Part shown: positions 1-8,214 of the stretch, piece after piece | Layout: every line of letters starts with the position of its first letter | How positions within the stretch are numbered: position 1 is the first letter of the stretch | From: CAHJXF01 sp039936235 | GTDB taxonomy: Bacteria; Pseudomonadota; Gammaproteobacteria; Burkholderiales; Burkholderiaceae_D | Direction: 5' to 3' | NCBI GenBank assembly: GCA_039936235.1 | Contig: JBDTIS010000182.1 | Coordinates: forward strand, 1 to 8,214 | Length of the DNA: 8,214 nt | The notes under the pieces: model-generated | What the model was told of the DNA's origin: nothing | Databases searched by the model: none | Seen by the model: only the letters and a program-made list of their open reading frames with translations | Position numbers and translations under genes: made by a program

Positions 1-695
1 ACGGCCGCGCGATCTGGGCGAACGTGACCGGCTGTCTGGTCGACGCATCGCCGGCGCCGGCGAGCGGCGGCCTGCGTTCGATCTGGATCCTCGCGGACCT
101 GTCGGTGCAGAAGCAGAAGGAAGCCGAGAACTGGCATCACGCGAACCACGACGTGATGACCGGCCTGCCGAACCGCCGGCTCCTGCAGGACCGCCTCGAC
201 CAGGCGCTCGCATTCGCCAGGCGCGACGGGCGCCGCGTGGCGGTGCTCGAGCTCGACCTCGACGGCTTCAAGTCGGTCAACGACAGTTACGGTCATCGCT
301 TCGGCGACGCGGTCCTCGAGGAAGTCGCGCGGCGCCTGTCGACAGTGGTCCGCGAACTCGACACGGTCGGCCGCTGGGGCGGCGACGAATTCGTGCTCGT
401 ACTCAAGGAGATCGAGTCGCGCGAGATCGTCGAGGAGATGGTCAAGCGCGTCATCGCGCGGCTGTCCGAGCCGATCGTCTATCTGGGCCGGAACCTGTCG
501 ATCGGTGTGAGCATCGGCATCGCGCTGTTCCCCGATGACGGCGAACAAGTCGAGACGCTGATGCTGGCCGCCGATCTGGCGATGTACGAGAGCAAGAGCG
601 CCGGTGGCAACACCTGGCGGTTCTCTTCGCGGACGGCGCAACCGGCACGCGGCAAGTACCGCCCTGCGGCGAAGGCGATCTCGACGACCGGTTGA
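1..695 (+). CDS. PAS-GGDEF diguanylate cyclase, C-terminal part (5' end outside window)
   Basis: Predicted diguanylate cyclase, which joins two GTP into cyclic di-GMP, the second messenger for the biofilm/motility switch. The reading frame is open from base 3 to the TGA at 693-695 and has no clear start in the window; the GTG at 24 lies inside a domain, so I treat the gene as truncated by the window edge. The first ~35 residues look like the last strands of a PAS/PAC sensor domain (GRAIWANVTG, then RSIWILADLS). A short helical linker leads to the GGDEF domain, which opens with DVMTGLPNRR. The metal/GTP-binding stretch DLDGFKSVND is present, and the signature GGDEF is intact at bases 378-392. 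RELD at 351-362 sits exactly five residues before GGDEF and matches the RxxD inhibitory site, so product feedback inhibition is likely. The C-terminal tail is short and basic, with no EAL domain. The sensed signal and the N-terminal architecture cannot be seen. Confidence 0.93.
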   Translation, partial: GRAIWANVTGCLVDASPAPASGGLRSIWILADLSVQKQKEAENWHHANHDVMTGLPNRRLLQDRLDQALAFARRDGRRVAVLELDLDGFKSVNDSYGHRFGDAVLEEVARRLSTVVRELDTVGRWGGDEFVLVLKEIESREIVEEMVKRVIARLSEPIVYLGRNLSIGVSIGIALFPDDGEQVETLMLAADLAMYESKSAGGNTWRFSSRTAQPARGKYRPAAKAISTTG

Positions 696-701
696 AGCCC
701 G

Positions 702-3662
<2,961 letters not shown>

Positions 3663-3677
3663 CGATGGCTCGTTCTC

Positions 3678-3690
3678 TGGCAGACTGCCA
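3678..3690. promoter_or_regulatory. Perfect 13-bp palindrome TGGCAGACTGCCA, possible operator
   Basis: Two 6-bp arms (TGGCAG and CTGCCA) flank a single central A with no mismatch. It lies 16 bp upstream of the valS start codon, next to the AT-rich patch. Its place in a divergent promoter region fits a dimeric regulator site. It would lie in the early transcribed leader of valS and over the candidate -35 of the protease operon. It could equally be a small leader hairpin or chance. I do not recognise it as a known operator. Confidence 0.35.
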
Positions 3691-3707
3691 AAACTGCGAA
3701 TTTTAAT
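3678..3707 (+). promoter_or_regulatory. Candidate sigma70 promoter for the protease-transporter operon
   Basis: On the plus strand TTTAAT (3702-3707) matches the -10 consensus at five of six positions. The sequence 18 bp upstream, TGGCAG (3678-3683), matches the -35 consensus at only about three positions. The leader would be about 80 nt. The two candidate -10 boxes overlap on opposite strands, so at most one may be real, or the two promoters compete. Confidence 0.25.
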
Positions 3708-3728
3708 GGAGAAGCTTCGAAGCGACCG
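3700..3728 (-). promoter_or_regulatory. Candidate sigma70 promoter for valS
   Basis: Read on the minus strand, TAAAAT (3705 down to 3700) matches the -10 consensus at five of six positions and lies in the only AT-rich patch of the gap. It would start transcription near 3693, giving a leader of about 30 nt before the valS ATG. The -35 region at the expected spacing (about 3723-3728, CGGTCG) is poor, so the call rests on the -10 match and position. Confidence 0.3.
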
Positions 3729-3784
3729 TCCGGCGCGCCACGAAGGTCTTCGCTCGTGTCGCGGGCCTGTCGAAACGTAGGTAC

Positions 3785-3790
3785 GGAGAG
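3785..3790 (+). promoter_or_regulatory. Ribosome binding site fixing the protease start
   Basis: GGAGAG is followed after 4 nt (CTGG) by the ATG at 3795. This decides the start in a frame that otherwise stays open for more than 2 kb upstream through the antisense of valS. The N-terminus it gives is a good lipoprotein signal peptide, which supports the choice. Confidence 0.8.
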
Positions 3791-3794
3791 CTGG

Positions 3795-6611
3795 ATGACA
3801 ACGCATCGAATCGTGCCTCCGGTCGTGCCTCGCGCACGATCGGCGGTCCTCGCCGTGGCGCTGACTGCGACGCTGGTCGTCGCGGGTTGTGCCACGTCGA
3901 AAGGCGCCACCGGCAGCGCGTCCGCGACGCGTACGCCGGCCACGGCGGCGTCGGGTGCGCCGGTCGGCAGGCCGCCGGGTGCCGCCGGCGGTGCGCCGGC
4001 TGCTGCCGGTGCGGCAGCGCCTGCCGCCGCAGCCGGCAGCAGGCCCGACAATGCGACGCTCAAGCCGTTCAGGGAGATCGTCGCGGGCGCTACCGAACTC
4101 GACGGCCTGTTTCCGCTGTGGCAGAAAGAAGACAAGGTCTGGATCGAGATCCCGGTCGAGCGCCTCGACCAGCCGTTCTTCTTCTCGTACAACGTCAGCG
4201 ACTCGGTCGGCGAACGCGGGGCCTACGCGAGCCAGATGGGCCGACGTCACATGGTGGTGTTCCATCGCATCGGCAACGCGATGCAGCTGATCGCGAAGAA
4301 CACGCGCTTCATCGCGACCGCGGGTTCGCCCACCGAGCGCGCGGTGCGGCAGAGCTTCTCGGACAGCCTGCTCGGCAGCGCGCCGGTGCTGTCGCAGCCG
4401 CATCTCGAACGCAGGTCGGTGCTGATCGACGCGAGCGCGTTTCTGATGACCGACATCCCCGGCTACTCGACGACGCTCGAGTCCGCGTTCCGGATCAACT
4501 ACACGCTCGACCGCGCCAATTCGAGCTTCGTGAAGATCCGCGCCGACGAGCGCAGCGCGAGCTTCTCGGTGCGCGACCACTTCTCGACGGCGCGCCTGCC
4601 GGGCATCACGCCGGTCAATCCGCTCGCACTCGTGCCGCCGATCTCACCGCCGAACACGCCGCCGGATGCGCGCAGCGTGTTCATCGGCTTCGTCTACACC
4701 TTGATGGCGCTGCCGCAACCGATGCAGCCGCGTTATGCGGACGATCGCGTCGGCACCTTCACCACCACGATTGCCGACTACACGACCGACAGCGCGCCGA
4801 ACGCCCGCAAGTTCCTGGTCAATCGCTGGCGCCTCGAGAAGAGGGATCCGACCGCGGCGATGTCCGACCCGAAGGAGCCGATCGTGTTCTGGGTCGATCG
4901 CAACGTGCCGGTCGACTACCGCGACACGATCGTCGAAGGCATCCTGGCCTGGAACAAGGCGTTCGAGCGGATCGGTTACTCCAACGCGATCGTCGCGAAG
5001 ATCCAGCCCGACGACGCCGACTTCGACACGCTCGATGCGCGTCATGCATCGGTCCGCTGGTACCTCGGTGCCGATGCGGGCTTCGCGATCGGACCGTCGC
5101 ACACCGATCCGCGGACCGGCGAGATCCTCGACGCCGACATCGCGATCCCCGACCTCTTCACGCGCAACGCGAAGACGCTGGTCAGCGAGGCGCTGCCCGA
5201 ACCGAAGTCGCACGAAGGCACGGCCGCGTCGGCCGAGTCCGCGTTCGCATGCGACTTCGCGTCCGAGGCCGTCGGCGAGGCGGCGTTCGCGCTCGGACTG
5301 CTCGATGCGCGCGGCGAAGTCCCGGCCGACAGCGCCGAGGCCGATCGCTTCGCACGCGACTACCTGCGCGGCGTCGTCACGCACGAGGTCGGCCACACGC
5401 TCGGACTGCGCCACAACTTCCACGCGTCGACGATCCGCACGCCGGCGCAGTTGCAGGACGCGGCGTTCACGCGCGCCAACGGCCTGACCGGTTCGGTGAT
5501 GGACTACACGCCGTTCAACATCGCGACCCACGACGAGCATCAGGGCGAGTACGTGATGAGCGGCCTTGGTCCTTACGACTACTGGGCGATCGAGTATGCG
5601 TACAAGACCATCGACGCGGCGACCTCCGACGCCGAACGACCCGAGCTGTCGCGGATCGCGGCACGCAGCACCGAACCGGCGCTCACCTTCGCGACCGACG
5701 AGGACGCCGACGCCGGACCCGACGGCATGGATCCAGAGGTCAACCGCTTCGATCTCGGCAGTGATCCGCTGGTCTACTACCGCAAGCGCTTCGCGTTGTC
5801 GCGCGAGTTGTGGGACCGGCTGCAGAGCCGTCCCATGGCGTCCGACCAGAGCTACCTCGTCGTCCGCCGGAACTTCGAGCGTGGCTTCAACGAGATCGGT
5901 CGCGCGGCGCCGCTGATCGCGAAGTACGTCGGCGGCGTGAAGACCAGCCGCAATCACGTCGCGCTGGTCGCCACGCCGCAAAACGTGTCGCTCGATTCGG
6001 GTGGTGCGCTGTACGTGCCGGTCGACGCCGCGCGGCAGAAGCAGGCGCTCGATCTGCTCGCGACGCAGCTGTTCTCGATCGACAGCTTCCGCTTCAAGCC
6101 GGCGTTCATCGGTCGCCTCGGCGTCGACTATCTCGACCGTAGCGACCCGAACGGCAGCAACAAGACGGCGTTCTACCTGCCGGGTCGCGTGCTTGCGATC
6201 CAGACCGGTGCGCTGGACCATCTGATGTCCGATCCGGTGGCGCGGCGCATCGGCGACGCCGAGAACATGAGCGAGCGTCCGCGCGACCTGCTGACGCTGT
6301 CGCAGCTCTACGGGTCGTTGCAGAACGCGATCTGGAGCGAGCTGGCCAGCGGCAAGGAGATCACGCGGATGCGTCGCAACCTGCAGCGCGAGCATCTGCG
6401 TCGCATGCTGGCCGTGCTGCTGCGGCCTGGTAGCGCGACGCTGGCCGACCAGCGCAGCCTGCAGCGCGACAATGCGATCGCGCTGCGGGCTTCCATCCAG
6501 CGTACGCTAGCCGCGAGCCGGCTGAGCGGCGAGTCCCGCGCCCACCTGCGCGAATCCAGCGCGACCATCGACGACGTCCTGAAGGCCAGCATGCTGCGAA
6601 TCGGTACATGA
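3795..6611 (+). CDS. Zinc-dependent metalloprotease lipoprotein (DUF5118/DUF5117/DUF4953 type)
   Basis: Predicted secreted, lipid-anchored zinc peptidase of 938 residues; its natural substrate is unknown. Residues 1-32 form a lipoprotein signal peptide: a basic start, a hydrophobic core AVLAVALTATLVV, and the lipobox VAGC with Cys32. Alanine follows the Cys, so the outer membrane is the expected destination. Residues ~33-88 are a low-complexity Ala/Gly/Pro/Ser/Thr linker. A short DUF5118-like segment follows at about 90-112, then a DUF5117-like domain from about 113 to 320 (KVWIEIPVERLDQPFFF near its start). The catalytic DUF4953-like region begins near 360 (VFWVDRNVPVDYRD). The metzincin zinc motif HEVGHTLGLRH is complete at 530-540 (HExxHxxGxxH, catalytic Glu531), and a Met-turn SVMDY has its Met at 569. 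Cys486 is the only other cysteine. The C-terminal ~190 residues are helical in look, with no membrane segment. Family names are from memory. It is first in a two-gene unit, its TGA overlapping the transporter ATG. Confidence 0.92.
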   Translation: MTTHRIVPPVVPRARSAVLAVALTATLVVAGCATSKGATGSASATRTPATAASGAPVGRPPGAAGGAPAAAGAAAPAAAAGSRPDNATLKPFREIVAGATELDGLFPLWQKEDKVWIEIPVERLDQPFFFSYNVSDSVGERGAYASQMGRRHMVVFHRIGNAMQLIAKNTRFIATAGSPTERAVRQSFSDSLLGSAPVLSQPHLERRSVLIDASAFLMTDIPGYSTTLESAFRINYTLDRANSSFVKIRADERSASFSVRDHFSTARLPGITPVNPLALVPPISPPNTPPDARSVFIGFVYTLMALPQPMQPRYADDRVGTFTTTIADYTTDSAPNARKFLVNRWRLEKRDPTAAMSDPKEPIVFWVDRNVPVDYRDTIVEGILAWNKAFERIGYSNAIVAKIQPDDADFDTLDARHASVRWYLGADAGFAIGPSHTDPRTGEILDADIAIPDLFTRNAKTLVSEALPEPKSHEGTAASAESAFACDFASEAVGEAAFALGLLDARGEVPADSAEADRFARDYLRGVVTHEVGHTLGLRHNFHASTIRTPAQLQDAAFTRANGLTGSVMDYTPFNIATHDEHQGEYVMSGLGPYDYWAIEYAYKTIDAATSDAERPELSRIAARSTEPALTFATDEDADAGPDGMDPEVNRFDLGSDPLVYYRKRFALSRELWDRLQSRPMASDQSYLVVRRNFERGFNEIGRAAPLIAKYVGGVKTSRNHVALVATPQNVSLDSGGALYVPVDAARQKQALDLLATQLFSIDSFRFKPAFIGRLGVDYLDRSDPNGSNKTAFYLPGRVLAIQTGALDHLMSDPVARRIGDAENMSERPRDLLTLSQLYGSLQNAIWSELASGKEITRMRRNLQREHLRRMLAVLLRPGSATLADQRSLQRDNAIALRASIQRTLAASRLSGESRAHLRESSATIDDVLKASMLRIGT

Positions 6612-7795
6612 ACGTACGTCCGAACGAAAGCGCGCCGCCCCAGGGATCGGGTATCACGTCGACGCCCGACGAAAAGCCGTACGTGCTGGCCAACGCCACG
6701 ATCGAGCCGATCCCGGTATTCGACGCACGCGGGGCATCTCTGGTCACGCTCGCCGTTCTCGCCACGTTGTTCGCGCTGCAACTGGCGGCCAACTTCGTGA
6801 TCCCGGTCGTGGTCGCGGTGCTGCTCGCGTATGCGCTCGATCCGGCGGTGTCGTTCCTCGAAAGGCGGCGCGTTCCCCGCTGGCTCGGCGCGTTCCTGAT
6901 CGTCGGCGCGTTGATCGCGGCCGGCGTGATGAGCGTCTATGCGCTGCGTTTCCAGGCGCAGGCGATCGTCGACCAATTACCGACGGTCGTGAGGAAGGTG
7001 TCGCGCGCCGCCGACGTGTTCGACTCCGGTCCGGGGCTGGGATTCGACAAGCTGCGCAAAGCCGCCGAGGCGCTGCAGAAGGCGACCGATCAAGCCACCG
7101 GGACCGCCGGGAAAGGCGCGACGGTGGTAGTGGTCCAGCAGCCGAACATGCAGGTGAAGGACTTGTTCCTGAGTGGGGGCCGCGGTGCGCTGAGTATCTT
7201 CGGCGAGATGGTGATGATCATCTTCCTCGCCTATTTCATCCTGCTGTCCGGCGACAAGTTCAAGCGGAAGTTCGTCAAGGTCGCGGGGCGCACGCTGTCG
7301 GAGAAGAAGATCACCGTACAGATGTTCGATCAGATCAACCTGTCGATCCAGCGCTTCATGGCGATGCTGCTGGTCGCGAACGTGGTGCTCGCCACGTTGA
7401 CTTGGGCGACCTTCCGCGTCATCGGGCTCGATAACGCAGGCACGTGGGGTATTGCGGCTGGCGTGCTGCATATCGTTCCCTACTTCGGGCCCGTGGTGAT
7501 CGCCGTCGCGACCAGTGTCGCTGCGTTGATGCAGTTCGGCTCGATCGGGATGGCGATGCTCGTCGGCGGACTGTCGCTGCTCATCGCAACGCTGGTCGGT
7601 GTCGTGCTGACGACCTGGATGGCCGGGCGCATCGCGAAGATGAACACGGTGTCGGTGTTCATCGGCCTGTTGCTGTTCGGCTGGATGTGGGGCGTCTGGG
7701 GCGTGCTGCTCAGCGTCCCGATCGTCGTGATCGTGAAGGTCGTGTCCGACCACGTCGAGAGCCTGAAGGCGTTGTCGGAGTTTCTCGGGGACTGA
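6608..7795 (+). CDS. AI-2E/PerM-family (UPF0118) polytopic membrane protein
   Basis: Inner-membrane protein of 395 residues, the usual length for the AI-2E transporter (PerM) family. Members have been linked to export of autoinducer-2 (TqsA) or to ion transport, but most are untested and the name says little about substrate. Hydrophobic segments appear at about 44-60, 62-80, 93-114, 194-216, 250-270, 280-302, 305-335 and 346-378. A soluble stretch at about 116-193, rich in Ala/Lys/Gln, separates the third and fourth and matches the family's extracytoplasmic region. HIVPYFGPVV (288-297) is the family's conserved PYxGP signature. The N-terminal ~40 residues are polar and likely cytoplasmic. The ATG at 6608 overlaps the upstream TGA in an ATGA arrangement. 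There is no clear Shine-Dalgarno sequence before it, so translation is probably coupled to the protease gene. The repeat array begins about 30 bp after its stop. Confidence 0.93.
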   Translation: MNVRPNESAPPQGSGITSTPDEKPYVLANATIEPIPVFDARGASLVTLAVLATLFALQLAANFVIPVVVAVLLAYALDPAVSFLERRRVPRWLGAFLIVGALIAAGVMSVYALRFQAQAIVDQLPTVVRKVSRAADVFDSGPGLGFDKLRKAAEALQKATDQATGTAGKGATVVVVQQPNMQVKDLFLSGGRGALSIFGEMVMIIFLAYFILLSGDKFKRKFVKVAGRTLSEKKITVQMFDQINLSIQRFMAMLLVANVVLATLTWATFRVIGLDNAGTWGIAAGVLHIVPYFGPVVIAVATSVAALMQFGSIGMAMLVGGLSLLIATLVGVVLTTWMAGRIAKMNTVSVFIGLLLFGWMWGVWGVLLSVPIVVIVKVVSDHVESLKALSEFLGD

Positions 7796-7818
7796 GTGCA
7801 CGGATCGAACAGCCTTTG

Positions 7819-7842
7819 AAAAATATCGTCCCGACGAGGGAC
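7819..7842 (-). terminator. Possible weak minus-strand terminator at the edge of the repeat array
   Basis: Read on the minus strand, a 5-bp stem GTCCC/GGGAC with loop TCGTC (7842 down to 7828) is followed by GATATTTTT. That would suit a short intrinsic terminator stopping transcription arriving from the right. On the plus strand the same hairpin lies 32 bp after the transporter stop but has no T-run, so it is not a convincing terminator for that operon. The stem is short; I rate this low. Confidence 0.22.
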
Positions 7843-8214
7843 CTGTTCCTCCAAACATGACATCCGAACCAGCGTGTTGCGGTAGCGGTTCCTCACTGCG
7901 TTCGGAACGACAGACCAGGCCACTGTCGTCCCGACAGCGGAGGGACCTCACCGTCCACGCATGACGTGCGGACCGATGCTTCGCGGTAGAGGTTCCTCAC
8001 TGCGTTCGGAACGACAGACCAGGCCACTGTCGTCCCGACAAAGGAGGGACCTCACCGTCGAAGGATGACGTGCGAGCCGATGCTTCGCGGTAGAGGTTCC
8101 TCACTGCGTTCGGAACGACAGACCAGGCCACTGTCGTCCCGACAAAGGAGGGACCTCACCGTCCAAGCATGCCGTGCGGACCGATGCTTCGCGGTAGAGT
8201 TCCTCACTGCGTTC
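7825..8214. repeat. Tandem repeat array, about 104-bp period, each unit an inverted pair of one element
   Basis: Gene-free region that continues past the window edge. Units start at 7825 (100 bp), 7925 (104 bp), 8029 (104 bp) and 8133 (82 bp, cut). Each unit has a left element (GTCGTCCCGAC, a few variable bases, GAGGGACCTC), a spacer of about 39 bp, a right element (GAGGTTCCTC, ACTGC, GTTCGGAACGAC) and a constant linker AGACCAGGCCACT. The right element, reverse-complemented, reads GTCGTTCCGAAC...GAGGAACCTC, so it is the left element in the other orientation. Paired copies are 7925-7949 with 7989-8015, and 8029-8053 with 8093-8119. Unit 1 is the most diverged and lacks 4 bp in its left element. 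The right element of unit 4 has lost one G. Because 104 is not a multiple of three, the array cannot be read as one repeated protein. Confidence 0.95.
8029..8119. repeat. Best-preserved inverted-repeat unit (potential long hairpin)
   Basis: The left arm 8029-8053 (25 bp) and right arm 8093-8119 (27 bp) are near-complementary across a 39-bp spacer. They differ mainly by one transition in each half plus the variable centre. Each arm also has its own small stem: GTCCC/GGGAC at 8032-8036 and 8046-8050, and GTTCC/GGAAC at 8096-8100 and 8112-8116. The unit could therefore fold either as one long stem-loop or as two short ones. Confidence 0.8.

Larger units (their letters stand above)
3663..3794. 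promoter_or_regulatory. Divergent intergenic region between valS and the protease operon
   Basis: This 132-bp gap separates two divergent start codons, so it must carry transcription start signals for both directions unless one promoter lies inside the neighbouring gene. The most AT-rich patch is at 3690-3708, which stands out in this GC-rich DNA. Short perfect palindromes are TGGCAGACTGCCA (3678-3690), the overlapping GAAGCTTC (3711-3718) and GCTTCGAAGC (3714-3723), GGCGCGCC (3732-3739), and a small hairpin CGAAG-GT-CTTCG (3741-3752). I see no T-box or attenuator-like leader in front of valS. Confidence 0.6.

Noticed and set aside
3678..3690. Sigma54 (-24/-12) promoter at TGGCAGACTGCCA
   Set aside because: The GG and GC dinucleotides are only 6 bp apart, where about 10 are required.
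3663..3705. T-box or leader-peptide attenuator in front of valS
   Set aside because: The likely leader is only about 30-40 nt, too short for a T-box, and there is no run of valine codons in a leader ORF followed by a terminator.
3663..4580. The valS frame stays open for 306 codons upstream of the chosen ATG
   Set aside because: It is antisense to the protease signal peptide and N-terminal domain, has no ValRS similarity, and 986 residues is already a normal ValRS length.
4644..6395. Long antisense frame opposite the protease (583 codons)
   Set aside because: It has the biased Arg/Val/Asp/Glu composition of a reverse-strand shadow in GC-rich DNA, no motif, and lies across the conserved zinc site on the other strand.
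6977..7951. Minus-strand frame opposite the transporter and the repeat array
   Set aside because: His/Asp/Gln/Arg-rich shadow; its N-terminal RSERSEE comes from the intergenic repeat, not from a protein gene.
7961..8214. Small plus-strand ORFs made by the repeat units (ATG at 7961 with 35 codons, then an overlapping ATG at 8065), each preceded by a GGAGG-like stretch
   Set aside because: The GGAGG lies about 17 nt before the ATG, too far for a good ribosome site. The period is not a multiple of three and the peptides have no recognisable feature. They are by-products of the repeat.
7825..8214. CRISPR array
   Set aside because: The spacers between repeats are themselves nearly identical from unit to unit, the unit is about 104 bp, and there are no cas genes.

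Overview
The window is GC-rich, densely packed bacterial chromosome. The valyl-tRNA synthetase sequence, the PAS-GGDEF protein and the short gaps suggest a proteobacterium, most likely a betaproteobacterium of the Burkholderiales type. That placement rests on remembered sequence style, not on a search. Nothing in the four genes indicates a phage, plasmid, transposon, CRISPR array or defence island.

Layout: (1) 1-695, plus strand: the 3' part of a gene for a PAS-GGDEF diguanylate cyclase, cut by the left edge. (2) 702-3662, minus strand: a complete valS, converging on the cyclase gene with 6 bp between the stop codons. (3) 3663-3794: a 132-bp divergent intergenic region with an AT-rich patch and several short palindromes, which must hold the start signals for valS on the left and the protease operon on the right. 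(4) 3795-6611, plus strand: a 938-residue predicted lipoprotein zinc metalloprotease of the DUF5118/DUF5117/DUF4953 type, with an intact metzincin zinc site and Met-turn. (5) 6608-7795, plus strand: an AI-2E/PerM-family membrane protein whose ATG overlaps the protease stop codon (ATGA). (6) 7796-8214: no gene. It holds a tandem array with a period of about 104 bp that runs off the right edge. Each unit contains two copies, in opposite orientation, of one 25-27 bp element.

How the parts relate: valS is housekeeping and the cyclase is a c-di-GMP signalling gene; no functional link between them is visible. The protease and transporter form a clear two-gene unit that is probably translationally coupled, placing a predicted surface or periplasmic protease with a polytopic inner-membrane protein. 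The least explained parts are the inverted-pair tandem repeat directly downstream of that unit, and the coupling itself. I did not find a convincing new multi-gene system here.
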